Positions 1 through 7,347 of a stretch of 64,000 nucleotides of DNA are shown here, one piece after another (position 1 is the first letter of the stretch; every line of letters starts with the position of its first letter). The translations under genes and the position numbers were made by a program. The stretch spans positions 2,418,001-2,482,000 of the forward strand of contig NZ_CP009506.1 of NCBI RefSeq assembly GCF_000970085.1, in the 5' to 3' direction. This DNA is from Methanosarcina siciliae T4/M. Lineage in GTDB: Archaea; Halobacteriota; Methanosarcinia; Methanosarcinales; Methanosarcinaceae. The notes under the pieces are model-generated. The model was not told where the DNA came from. It saw only the letters and a program-made list of their open reading frames with translations, and did not search any database.

Positions 1-121
1 CAATCAACGGACTTGCCAGCCCTTCTCCCTGGATAACATTAATCGCTGTAATATCTTCCTGGGCCAGGCTGCAATTTATAGTGAGAATTAACGTAATTCC
101 AGCCAGAAAAATAAAACTCAT
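1..121 (-). CDS. Secreted protein, N-terminal fragment cut by window edge
   Basis: Only the first 40 codons are inside the window; the gene continues beyond base 1. The ATG at 121 follows a purine-rich GAGCAGGA ribosome site. The first 20 residues are hydrophobic and end in SLAQ, a signal peptide; the mature protein begins EDITAINVIQGEGLASPL. That opening resembles the N-terminus of ExeM/NucH-type extracellular nucleases (ITAISEIQGxG...SPL), but with so little sequence this is only a suggestion. Confidence 0.5.
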   Translation of the reverse strand, partial: MSFIFLAGITLILTINCSLAQEDITAINVIQGEGLASPLI

Positions 122-680
122 TCCTGCTCTTAAACCTATTTCACTACCCCCAATATTGATTCGTCAGGAATTATTTTCGAATATTTCCCCAAATATCCAA
201 AAACTTGGATGCTCGAAAAACGCTCACCGCTCATGATATCCTTCGAAAACTATTCTTCGAATACCAGGCACAAAAAATGAAAGTGAATTGGGTATTTTCA
301 TGCCAGACAAACGAGGTCTCTTAAAGTTGTATATCCCCATGCAACTTTCAGTTATCTTCGTGGAATTCGAAAGTTTCCGCCCAATTCAATAATAATTATA
401 ATTATTTGTATTTATAATTATAAATAATAAAGCTTGTCTGTAGCATTTTTTAACTCATTACCTGGTCAGATCTAAAATTTATTTATCGCATTTTACTGGT
501 TTAACTGTTTATTTTGCTATGTTAAGAAGCGAAATATTAAGAAAAGAGGAGATTAAGAATTCTCGGAAAGACACTGGAAAAAAAATAAGATCATTCTTTA
601 TCGCTATATTTCGTGTGATAATTTCTCAAATAAATTTTTATGTATGGATGATGTTTCAGATTTAATGTATATTTTTTTCA
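122..680. other. Intergenic region with AT-rich inverted repeat
   Basis: No gene is visible. Bases 396-423 form a perfect 10-bp inverted repeat (TTATAATTAT / ATAATTATAA, 8-nt loop) made only of A and T, more like a promoter or cruciform site than a terminator. TTCGAA-type palindromes recur at about 175-270 and 365. The region separates two diverging genes, so both promoters should lie here. Confidence 0.4.
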
Positions 681-1400
681 GTGGAACTTTTAATAAATTC
701 CGGTCCCAGGATGGATAAAGGCAACACAGCACTGATTTTAAACCCCTTTCTTGAAGGGATGAAAGAGGTAGGGGCAGAGGTCGAACTCTTCTATACAAAG
801 AAGCTAAAGATCAATCCCTGCACGGGTGAATTTAACTGCTGGCTGAAGACGCCGGGTAAATGTTACCAAAATGACGATATGAACATTTTATATCCCAGGA
901 TCGATGCTGCTGATGTTATAGTATTTGCTACTCCCGTCTATGTAGACGGGGTCACAGGTCAGATGAAGAACTTTATTGACAGGATGCTTCCCAGAGTAGA
1001 GCCTTTTGTTGAGCTGCGAGATGGACACTGTCGCCACCCGGTACGTGGGGGACCCAAAACCCTCAAATTTTTACTTGTTTCCAACTGCGGATTCAGGGAA
1101 ATGGATAATTTTGATCCCCTGCTTGTGTTTATGAAAGCTTTTTGCAGGAATGCATCCACAGAATTTGCAGGGGCACTTTTACGTCCTCACGGGGAAGCCC
1201 TAAGTTCTATGCTGGAAATGGGTGCTCCGATAGATGATGTTTTTGAAGCAGCAAGGGAGGCAGGCCGCCAGCTTGTAAAGGAAGGAGAAATGTCACAGGA
1301 AACCCTTGATATTGTAAGCCGTGAACTCCTGCCAAAGGAAATGTATATTCAGATTGCAAATCAGACTTTCCAGCAGTGCCTGGAATCGCTGGATAGGTAA
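681..1400 (+). CDS. Flavodoxin-fold NAD(P)H-dependent FMN oxidoreductase family protein
   Basis: A 239-residue cytosolic protein of the flavodoxin-like NADPH-dependent FMN reductase family, which moves electrons between pyridine nucleotides or iron-sulfur partners and a bound FMN. Visible marks: an N-terminal phosphate loop (INSGPRMDKGNTA, residues 5-17), a cysteine cluster with CW and PGKC (residues 47-61), as in family members with a redox-active or Fe-S-linked cysteine loop, and the second FMN loop ATPVYVDGVTGQMKNF (about 83-98). GTG at 681 is the start because the phosphate loop follows directly and no ATG lies upstream in frame. It stands alone, with no partner gene. The physiological substrate cannot be told from sequence. 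Confidence 0.8.
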   Translation: MELLINSGPRMDKGNTALILNPFLEGMKEVGAEVELFYTKKLKINPCTGEFNCWLKTPGKCYQNDDMNILYPRIDAADVIVFATPVYVDGVTGQMKNFIDRMLPRVEPFVELRDGHCRHPVRGGPKTLKFLLVSNCGFREMDNFDPLLVFMKAFCRNASTEFAGALLRPHGEALSSMLEMGAPIDDVFEAAREAGRQLVKEGEMSQETLDIVSRELLPKEMYIQIANQTFQQCLESLDR

Positions 1401-1504
1401 TAACGCAGTCTGACATGATCCTTATCTCTAATTCTTTAATTTTTTGAGGCTAATGGCTTGAATATAAATTTTCAGGTTTTTAATCTGGACTTTTCCGGGG
1501 TATA

Positions 1505-1660
1505 TCTAATTAATTTGAAATATATTTTATCTGTTAATGGGCTGCTTAAATCTACCCAGAATACTTTTGTTAAGAAAATCGTAAGAAAATCGTAAGAAAA
1601 ATGAAATTGAAAAACCCGTGATTTTTGCAGCTTTAGAAGGTACTCTGCAGGGCTTTTACG
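1505..1660. repeat. Dispersed intergenic repeat, copy A
   Basis: Non-coding repeat found in at least three other gaps of the first 6 kb (near 2947, 3655 and 4955; a partial copy near 6055). It consists of a T-rich arm, GGGCTGCTTAAATC, a variable stretch, AAATTGAAAAACCCG, and a core GATTTTTGCAGCTTTAGAAGG ending in CAGGGCTT; the core can pair TGCAG with CTGCA. It lies downstream of the gene ending at 1400. Confidence 0.55.
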
Positions 1661-1766
1661 TCTCTGTCCTATCTATCTGGTCAATCCTTTATCTTAAAAG
1701 GCAAGAATACCCCTTCCTCAAAACTCTGAGCTTTGCGAAGAGTTCAGGGAGGGGCAGTTGACTCGC

Positions 1767-2828
1767 TTATTCCTCCAGAAGAACAACAGGTTTGATCAGG
1801 TCTCTTGGTTTATCTTTCATGAGCATGAGAGCCTCTTCTATTTTGTCGAATCCTTCGAATACGTGGGTGGCCATTTTTTCCGGTTTTATTCTTCCGTAGG
1901 TGCATAGGGCTGCCATTCTTTCCATTCTAAGACGGCCTCCGGTTGTAAGGCCGCCACGTATGTCTTTGTGAGACATACCCGACCCCCATTCAATACGTGG
2001 AATCGGAAGTGTGTCTCCGGTTCCGTAGTAGTTGACGTTTGATACCGTGCCTCCGGGTTTTACAATTTTGACTGCATCCGAAATTGTGTTTTCATTTCCT
2101 CCTGCTATGATTACAGAGTCCACACCTTTTCCATTCGTCTTTTCAAGAATCTGCCCAACGAGTCCACCTTTTCTGTAATCAACAACTTCGGATGCTCCGT
2201 ATTCCAGAGAAAGGTCAACACAGACTTGCCGGCTTCCTACTGCAATGAGCCTGCCTGCGCCAAGAATAGATGCACCTGCCACTGCCATAAGACCAACAGG
2301 GCCAATTCCTATGACTGCAACTGTAGATCCTGTTTTAATATTTGCCATTTCTGCACCCTGTATTCCGGTAGTTGCCATATCAGATAGCATGACAGCCTGT
2401 TCGAGGGGCATTCCTTTAGGAAGTAGAGCCAGATTCATGTCTGCATCATTTACATGGAAATATTCTGCAAAGACTCCACTTTTGAAGTTTGAAAACTTCC
2501 ATCCGGAAAGCATTCCATTTGAGTGCATAGGCATTCCATCCTGTGCCTCCATGGATCGCCAGTCTGGTGTAATTGCAGGAACAATTACTTTATCACCCGG
2601 TTTGAAGTCTTTGACCTCTGATCCGGTTTCTTCTATAACCCCTACGGCTTCGTGTCCTAAAATCATGTTTTTACGGTTTCCAAGCGCACCTTCCCAGACA
2701 GTATGGACATCTGATGTACAAGGTGCGACCGCAAGAGGCTTTACGATTGCATCATATGGTCCTGCTGAAGGTCTTTCAGCATCAATCCAGCCTACCTTCC
2801 CAATTTCAAGCATTGCAAATCCTTTCAT
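1767..2828 (-). CDS. NADP-dependent zinc alcohol dehydrogenase (isopropanol/secondary alcohol type)
   Basis: A 353-residue medium-chain dehydrogenase that interconverts secondary alcohols and ketones (or ethanol and aldehyde) with NADP(H) in the cytosol. It is collinear with the Thermoanaerobacter brockii enzyme throughout, including MKGFAML at the start and the C-terminal KPRDLIKPVV. The catalytic zinc ligands fall at the expected positions: Cys37, His59 (GHE) and Asp150. The Rossmann loop GIGPVGLMAVAG is at 174-185, and GSR at 198-200 is the known NADP-specificity motif. As in that family the structural zinc cysteines are absent. In alcohol-using methanogens such enzymes supply electrons from 2-propanol; here it could also be a fermentative or detoxifying activity. 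Full length, single gene. Confidence 0.93.
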   Translation of the reverse strand: MKGFAMLEIGKVGWIDAERPSAGPYDAIVKPLAVAPCTSDVHTVWEGALGNRKNMILGHEAVGVIEETGSEVKDFKPGDKVIVPAITPDWRSMEAQDGMPMHSNGMLSGWKFSNFKSGVFAEYFHVNDADMNLALLPKGMPLEQAVMLSDMATTGIQGAEMANIKTGSTVAVIGIGPVGLMAVAGASILGAGRLIAVGSRQVCVDLSLEYGASEVVDYRKGGLVGQILEKTNGKGVDSVIIAGGNENTISDAVKIVKPGGTVSNVNYYGTGDTLPIPRIEWGSGMSHKDIRGGLTTGGRLRMERMAALCTYGRIKPEKMATHVFEGFDKIEEALMLMKDKPRDLIKPVVLLEE

Positions 2829-2946
2829 ATTATCCCACCAACCTTTTCAAAAGAAATTATTTTTCAATGTTTTTTAGAGTAACCCGCAGTATTAAATCTG
2901 CTGTCGTGGTATTTATAATTACTAAGGATGAAAACTTGAAGTTTGT

Positions 2947-3065
2947 TTTCAATTAAGTTGAAACATATTTTTTCTTACATGGGCTCGCCTGAACCTAAAG
3001 AGAAATTAAAAACCCGAGATTTTTAGACATTTTGGAGAAAGAGCGCTTTACAGGGCTTCTCTATA
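2947..3065. repeat. Dispersed intergenic repeat, copy B
   Basis: Shares with copy A the T-rich arm, GGGCTCGCCTGAACCTAAA, the AAATTAAAAACCCGAGATTTTT block and the terminal CTTTACAGGGCTTCTCT. It lies upstream of the alcohol dehydrogenase and ahead of the first CxxC mini-protein. Confidence 0.5.
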
Positions 3066-3172
3066 TTAAGCGATTTTTTTCTCTGGGAAGTTTTATATGA
3101 TTCAAGCGAAAACATGTTAATCGAATACTATTTTCAGGAGATATCAGAAAATAGGCTGTTGTCTACTCTGCA

Positions 3173-3220
3173 AACCATACTTAGAAGTTGTTCTTAAACC
3201 ATACTTAGAAGTTGTTCTTA
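3173..3220. repeat. Tandem 24-bp direct repeat (2 copies)
   Basis: Two back-to-back identical copies of a 24-bp unit beginning AACCATACTTAGAAG and ending TTCTTA, just upstream of the promoter of the first CxxC mini-protein. The paralogous promoter at 3.8 kb has no such repeat, so it is probably a recent duplication. Confidence 0.7.
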
Positions 3221-3408
3221 TTTGAGAGATTGTACTCTTATTTTATGGGTATCTTTATATATTATAAGTGCAACGTATGTGTGTTGAAAAATAAAGAGCC
3301 GTATAAAAACCTGTTATTAAAAACCAATTTTTGTTTTTAATCAAAGAGTTCTATACAATCTTATTTTCAAACAATTAATTAACAACTAAAACCAAAGGTG
3401 AAACGAAA
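3220..3408 (+). promoter_or_regulatory. Promoter and hairpin leader of first CxxC mini-protein
   Basis: A TATA box (TTTATATA, 3254-3261) predicts transcription starting near 3280-3290, giving a leader of about 120 nt. Conserved elements shared with the 3.8-kb copy are TGAGAGA...TCTT upstream of TATA, TTGAAAAATAAAGAG at the presumed start site, and a hairpin at 3316-3341 (ATTAAAAAC stem, 8-nt loop, GTTTTTAAT). The ribosome site AGGTGA lies just before the ATG. A long, structured, conserved leader on a tiny gene suggests post-transcriptional control. Confidence 0.6.
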
Positions 3409-3597
3409 ATGGCTTTTAATGACAGAAACTTCAGAGGAAATTCTAATTTCGGTGCTCCCAGAGAAATGCACAAGGCAACCTGTTCTGATTGCGGTGTTGA
3501 AACCGAAGTGCCTTTCAAACCTGACCCCGAAAGACCGGTTTACTGCAGAGAGTGTCTTCCTAACCACAGGGCACCCAGAGAAAACCGCAGATATTAA
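3409..3597 (+). CDS. CxxC zinc-ribbon mini-protein, copy 1
   Basis: A 62-residue protein with an Arg/Asn/Gly-rich N-terminus (MAFNDRNFRGNSNFG) and two CxxC pairs (CSDC at 25-28, CREC at 46-49) that should bind one zinc as a ribbon or knuckle. Small CxxC proteins of this type are common in methanogens and have no firm function; the basic, disordered head plus zinc knuckle suggests RNA or DNA binding. It has a near-identical neighbour 380 bp downstream with the same upstream region, so this is a tandem duplication. Start chosen at the ATG directly after AGGTGAAACGAAA. Confidence 0.85.
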   Translation: MAFNDRNFRGNSNFGAPREMHKATCSDCGVETEVPFKPDPERPVYCRECLPNHRAPRENRRY

Positions 3598-3654
3598 ATG
3601 TCGTTTATGTAACTGAGTTACATCAACACTTATTTCTTTTTCATTTTTTTAATG

Positions 3655-3735
3655 AATATCAGGCCGGGAATATACTTTTTTGCCTGTGGCCTTTTGCAGC
3701 TTGAGAAGAAGCGTTTTACAGGGCCAATCAACTAT
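3655..3735. repeat. Dispersed intergenic repeat, copy C (partial)
   Basis: Retains TTTTGCAGCTTGAGAAG, the AGCGTTTTACAGGGC ending and a T-rich arm, but lacks most of the middle of the copy A consensus. Sits between the two CxxC mini-protein genes. Confidence 0.45.
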
Positions 3736-3794
3736 GTAGTTTAGTAATCTTTTAGGTGTCCGGTTTTAAAGCTATGTTTCAAAAAGAGTTCTCT

Positions 3795-3975
3795 TTGAGA
3801 GAATGTGCTCTCTTTCGTATAGGCACCTTTATGTAATTTGACTGTATGATGTATGCATTGAAAATAAAGAGACGTATAATCTGTTATTAAAAACCGATTT
3901 TTGTTTTTAATCTAAAGGATATACATCTTGTTTTTAATATTGTTAAATATCCGCTAAAGTGGAGGTGAAACGAAA
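3795..3975 (+). promoter_or_regulatory. Promoter and hairpin leader of second CxxC mini-protein
   Basis: Paralogue of the 3.2-kb control region. A TATA-like CCTTTATGTAA (3826-3836) is followed by TTGAAAATAAAGAGACGTATAA near the expected start site and the same hairpin, ATTAAAAAC / GTTTTTAAT (3886-3911), in which only one loop base differs. The region between hairpin and ATG has diverged, while the hairpin itself and GGAGGTGAAACGAAAATG are conserved, which argues that the hairpin is selected. Confidence 0.6.
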
Positions 3976-4158
3976 ATGGCTTTTAATGACAGAAATTCCA
4001 GGGGAAATTCCGGAGGTTTCCGTGGTAACAACGGACCGAGGGAAATGACAAAAGTGATCTGTTCTGATTGCGGTGCTGAAACCGAAGTACCGTTCAAACC
4101 CACCGAAGGCAGACCAGTATACTGCAGGGAATGTCTTCCTAACCACAGGAAATTTTAA
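3976..4158 (+). CDS. CxxC zinc-ribbon mini-protein, copy 2
   Basis: A 60-residue paralogue of the gene at 3409-3597. It shares the MAFNDRN start, the Gly/Asn/Arg-rich head (RGNSGGFRGNNG), CSDCGAETEVPFKP and VYCRECLPNH; the four cysteines are conserved. The head is one glycine-rich turn longer and the tail ends HRKF instead of HRAPRENRRY. The ribosome site is a strong GGAGGTGA. Function is unknown beyond zinc binding and likely nucleic-acid contact. Confidence 0.85.
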   Translation: MAFNDRNSRGNSGGFRGNNGPREMTKVICSDCGAETEVPFKPTEGRPVYCRECLPNHRKF

Positions 4159-4385
4159 GGATAATCTGCATCAGGTGTTAATTTGTAATTAAGGTTCCAT
4201 TAACACCTGATTCATCTTTTCTTTTTGTTTTTTTTGGTTTATTCTCTTTGTTTTGTTACTTATTTCCACCTCATCAGGAAAGGAAAAGTAATAACAAAAC
4301 GAAATCGAAGTGAGGATTTGTATGCACCATTCAATCCAAAACTTAGAAATAAAATTAATAAAATTTTTTTAAAGGAGGAATTAAT

Positions 4386-4739
4386 CTGGCTAATTACAGA
4401 AGCACTATTAGAAAAAGGCGAACAGGATCAAATAAACCGGTCAATGCAGGAGGTACTCCCGAAGTATCAAGGGTACGAATCCCGCGCAAGGACAGAAATG
4501 AAGTCCTGGCAACAGTTGCGAGTTTACTCGGTTCGAAAAGGGTAACACTTCAGTGTATGGACGGAGTTGTTCGCATGGGCAGGATTCCGGGTTCTAAAAA
4601 GAAGAGGATGTGGATCCGCGAAGGCGATATTGTCATAGCCAATCCCTGGGAAGTTCAGGATTCCAAAGCCGAAGTAACCTGGAAATACACAAGGCCCCAG
4701 GTTGAATGGCTTGAGCGGAAAGGCTACATTAAGTACTGA
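4386..4739 (+). CDS. eif1a: Translation initiation factor aIF1A, apparent CTG start
   Basis: A 117-residue archaeal homologue of eIF1A, an OB-fold factor that binds the 30S A site during initiation. The frame reads (M)ANYRSTIRKRRTGSNKP, then the basic N-tail, LATVASLLGSKRVTLQCMDG and GKIPGSKKKRMWI-like OB-fold residues, and ends VEWLERKGYIKY, matching the family end to end. In this frame the preceding stop is at 4359, and no ATG, GTG or TTG precedes the conserved ANYR; the codon before GCT-AAT-TAC is CTG (4386), placed 7 nt after a perfect AAAGGAGG at 4371-4378. An internal ATG at 4557 would delete half the OB fold. CTG is therefore the best start unless the sequence has an error there. Confidence 0.88.
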   Translation: MANYRSTIRKRRTGSNKPVNAGGTPEVSRVRIPRKDRNEVLATVASLLGSKRVTLQCMDGVVRMGRIPGSKKKRMWIREGDIVIANPWEVQDSKAEVTWKYTRPQVEWLERKGYIKY

Positions 4740-4954
4740 TTAAAAGGTATCGAATGAAGATGCCTGATATAACGGGTATCTAAAATAAAGGTGTCTGAAA
4801 CAGATGCCTGAATCCATATTTTACTTTTCAGCAGAAGCGCATCTCTGTTGTTGCGTGCAAGGTTCCATAGAGGACGACTTATTTACATACCTTGCTTTTA
4901 GTGTTTATGTTTGCTATGAAAGAATCATGAAATTTCTTCTTTCTCTTCTCTATT

Positions 4955-5090
4955 TTTAAATATTTTTCCTGCCGGCGGTCTGCTTAAATCTCCATCGAAC
5001 ACGTTTGTGGAGAAATGAGTTAAGCAAAATGAAATTGAAAATCCGCGATTTTGCAGCTTTAGAAGGGGCACTTTTCCGGGCTTCTTTAGA
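4955..5090. repeat. Dispersed intergenic repeat, copy D
   Basis: Best match to copy A: both have the T-rich arm, CTGCTTAAATCTNCC, AAATGAAATTGAAAA, and the core GATTTTGCAGCTTTAGAAGG followed by a CGGGCTTCTT end. It lies between aIF1A and the cis-prenyltransferase. Confidence 0.55.
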
Positions 5091-5231
5091 TTTCAGAGAT
5101 TCTTTTCCTTTTGGGGGATTTTTCTGATTAAAGTCAAGATTTCCAGCTAAATTCTACGAATAAAATTCGTTAGCTGAGTTCGGTGAAGATTATTTATATC
5201 ATTTTTAAGCAAAGAAATAGGGGGTTATTTT

Positions 5232-5891
5232 CTGGATACACCTAAATTTAAAAGACTACCAGGACACATAGCTATAATACCGGATGGAAACAGGAGATGG
5301 GCTTTAGACAGAGGCTTGGAAAAGCATGAAGGATATAAACATGGAATAGCTCCAGGCCTGGAGTTATATGATATATGCGTAAAAACAGGAATAGGTGAAG
5401 TTACTTTTTTTGGATTCACTCAAGATAACACAAAAAGGCCTCAAATTCAAAGAAAAGCGTTTGTAGATGCCTGTATAAAATCAGTTAAAGAGCTTTCCAA
5501 ACATGATGCTGAACTTCTCGTAGTGGGGAATACCAATTCGGACATGTTTCCAAAAGAGTTACTTGCATATACAAAAAGGACTAAATTTGGGAAAGGTAAA
5601 GTAAGGATAAATTTTTTGGTAAATTATGGTTGGTACTGGGATTTAACGTATGCATTTGAGAGCTCTTCAGATAGTAAAAAAATGATAGAAAATATTGCAT
5701 CAGCAGAAATTTCAAGAATAGATTTACTTATCCGTTGGGGAGGAAGACGTAGACTCAGTGGAATGCTGCCGATTCAAACGGTATATTCGGATATATACGT
5801 GGTTGACGAAATGTGGCCAGATTTTACGCCAGAACATTTATTCAATGCACTGGAGTTTTATCAAGATCAAGATATCACGCTGGGCGGATAA
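5232..5891 (+). CDS. Cis-prenyltransferase (undecaprenyl diphosphate synthase family), apparent CTG start
   Basis: About 219 residues; condenses isopentenyl diphosphate with an allylic diphosphate in Z configuration to build polyprenyl carriers. The signature HIAIIPDGNRRWA is near residue 13, the second region reads VTFFGFTQDNTKRP, and the C-terminal block IDLLIRWGGRRRLSG ... WPDF matches the IPP-binding and dimer region (normally RTGGExRLS). An ATG at 5316 would cut off the catalytic Asp motif, so the start must lie upstream; the only usable codon after the frame's last stop (5184) and the ATAGGGGGT ribosome site is CTG at 5232. It is slightly shorter than bacterial UppS. Methanosarcina is known to hold an atypical cis-prenyltransferase that also makes non-head-to-tail products; whether this is its counterpart is open. 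Confidence 0.82.
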   Translation: MDTPKFKRLPGHIAIIPDGNRRWALDRGLEKHEGYKHGIAPGLELYDICVKTGIGEVTFFGFTQDNTKRPQIQRKAFVDACIKSVKELSKHDAELLVVGNTNSDMFPKELLAYTKRTKFGKGKVRINFLVNYGWYWDLTYAFESSSDSKKMIENIASAEISRIDLLIRWGGRRRLSGMLPIQTVYSDIYVVDEMWPDFTPEHLFNALEFYQDQDITLGG

Positions 5892-6054
5892 TTGACTTTC
5901 TTGCCTTTTACCGCTTCAGTAAAATTGATTTTTTTCTTTTTTGGGCTGTTTTCAAAAAAAGTTGAAAATCTGTTAATCAAGTCTTGTTTTCATGGGAACT
6001 ATCTGAAACTGGACCCCCGAATAGGGAATGAAATCCTTTCAGTCATTCCGGTTA

Positions 6055-6125
6055 AATTAAAATATATTTTTTTCTTCCCGGCGGTCTGCTCCAAAATTTC
6101 AGTGCACCGAAAGTTCTGAAAAATA
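6055..6125. repeat. Dispersed intergenic repeat, partial copy E
   Basis: Only the left arm is recognisable: AAATATATTTTTTTCTT followed by CCCGGCGGTCTGCT, as in copy D (CCTGCCGGCGGTCTGCT). The right-hand core is missing. Confidence 0.35.
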
Positions 6126-6333
6126 TGATTGACTCTATATCCTTTTTTTTTCACCACAAAATTTCCACAGAGTTGTCGGAGATGAATAAGAACAACAAAT
6201 ATGATGGAGGGAACTAACAAAGAAATTAATAAAAGAAGCAAGTTAATAGGAGCATTCCCGAATCAGGATTCAGAAGTGATCGACCTTATACCTGCTTCAA
6301 CCCGATGCAGCGAAGGAATCGAAAAAAAGAGTT

Positions 6334-7060
6334 TCATCCATATTTTTCTATCAAAGTCTCGTATGAAGGATTTATGCTGTAAATTATACTTCTTCCACTT
6401 CTTGTTTCATCTATGAGACCTGTTTCCTTAAGATTTTTCACATACCAGCTGATCGTGGCCCTGGAAACTCCGATTTCACGCGCAAGATCCAGGTTTGTGT
6501 TACATTTACCGTTCTGTATTTCTGAAATTATTCTTTGATTCGTGGAATTTTGAAGCGCAGAAACAACTTTTTTCTCTCCTTCACCATAAGTTGAATTGTT
6601 CTGGAAATATCTAGTTTTCCCGGATTCACTGTAGGCTTCTATCTTGTGATGGGCTTTCAGGATCTTGATGTGATAACGCGCTGCTCCCCTGTTTAGTCCT
6701 GCTTTTTCTATAATTTCACTAAGGTAAGCTCCGGGCCTGGTTTTTATATATTCGTAGATTCTTGCGCGGTTAGAATTCTCAAAGACATCTGCACGCTCCG
6801 TAATCCTGAACCCGAGGATTGCAAAAATAAGTTTTATAGGCAAGATCAGTACATCTATTACCGACAAGATCTGCATGATAGCCAGCCAGAGTAGACACTG
6901 CCAGTAAACTGAAAAAACCCTAGCTTCTGTTACTTCTTCTCCATTAACTGAAGCTCCAGCGTAATCACTTGTAGCCGGAGTTATGATATACTCTGTAGCC
7001 TCTGCTGTTGATATTAAGAGAAAAAAAGTAAACAGAAAATAAGCTTTTTTTCAAGCTTGG
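6334..7060 (-). pseudogene. Membrane-anchored two-winged-helix regulator, frameshifted N-terminus
   Basis: The intact part (6334-6876, 180 codons from an internal ATG) carries two winged-helix domains: SNRARIYEYIKTRPG...AARYHIKIL and NTNLDLAREIGVSRATISW. It is a clear paralogue of the gene at 33271-34038. Reading on upstream finds the rest of the paralogue's N-terminus, EATEYIITPATSDYAGAS then VYWQCLLWLAIMQIL, but it has no start. The signal-peptide codons (KLEKKLIFCLLFF) are in another frame, and adding one T to the T7 run at the junction would rejoin them. So a one-base loss in a homopolymer has separated signal and sensor parts. It may persist as a soluble DNA-binding protein or be dead. 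Confidence 0.7.
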
Positions 7061-7180
7061 TACCAGTAAAGATTAAATGTATGGCTCTCAGATCCACTGA
7101 CTGATTCTCCACATACTTGAACTTTCAGATTCCCTGTACATATCCCTGGGAAGGTTCTAGGCCGAAATGCATCCTTCCTT
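7055..7180 (-). pseudogene. Remnant of the C-terminus of the regulator's secreted partner
   Basis: Directly upstream of the broken regulator are bases matching the 3' end of the secreted-protein gene at 34022-34519. The fragments resemble GRIHFG, PSQGYVQG, KFK-YVE-QSVD and the final YTLNVYQR region, with stops and indels. The two-gene module was therefore once complete here and has decayed. Upstream of about 7180 the similarity ends. Confidence 0.55.
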
Positions 7181-7347
7181 ATATAAACTGAGGAAAAAGA
7201 AATAAGTTTCAATTGAACATCATAGTTATGGTTTTACAATATCATCAATTTTCATAGTCAGATTGCCCTATATTTTGAGAATTTTGAAACTTATTTTCCT
7301 TTAGACCTGTATTTTCTAAGCAATGACCAGATTTCTCAGGTGTCTAT

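Noticed and set aside
4225..4545. Open frame of 106 codons upstream of and overlapping aIF1A
   Set aside because: It overlaps the conserved aIF1A frame in another phase and has no family features; the overlap is a shadow of the real gene.
6201..6416. 71-codon + strand frame starting MMEGTNKEI
   Set aside because: Its second half runs antisense through the winged-helix regulator and it lacks homologues I recognise.
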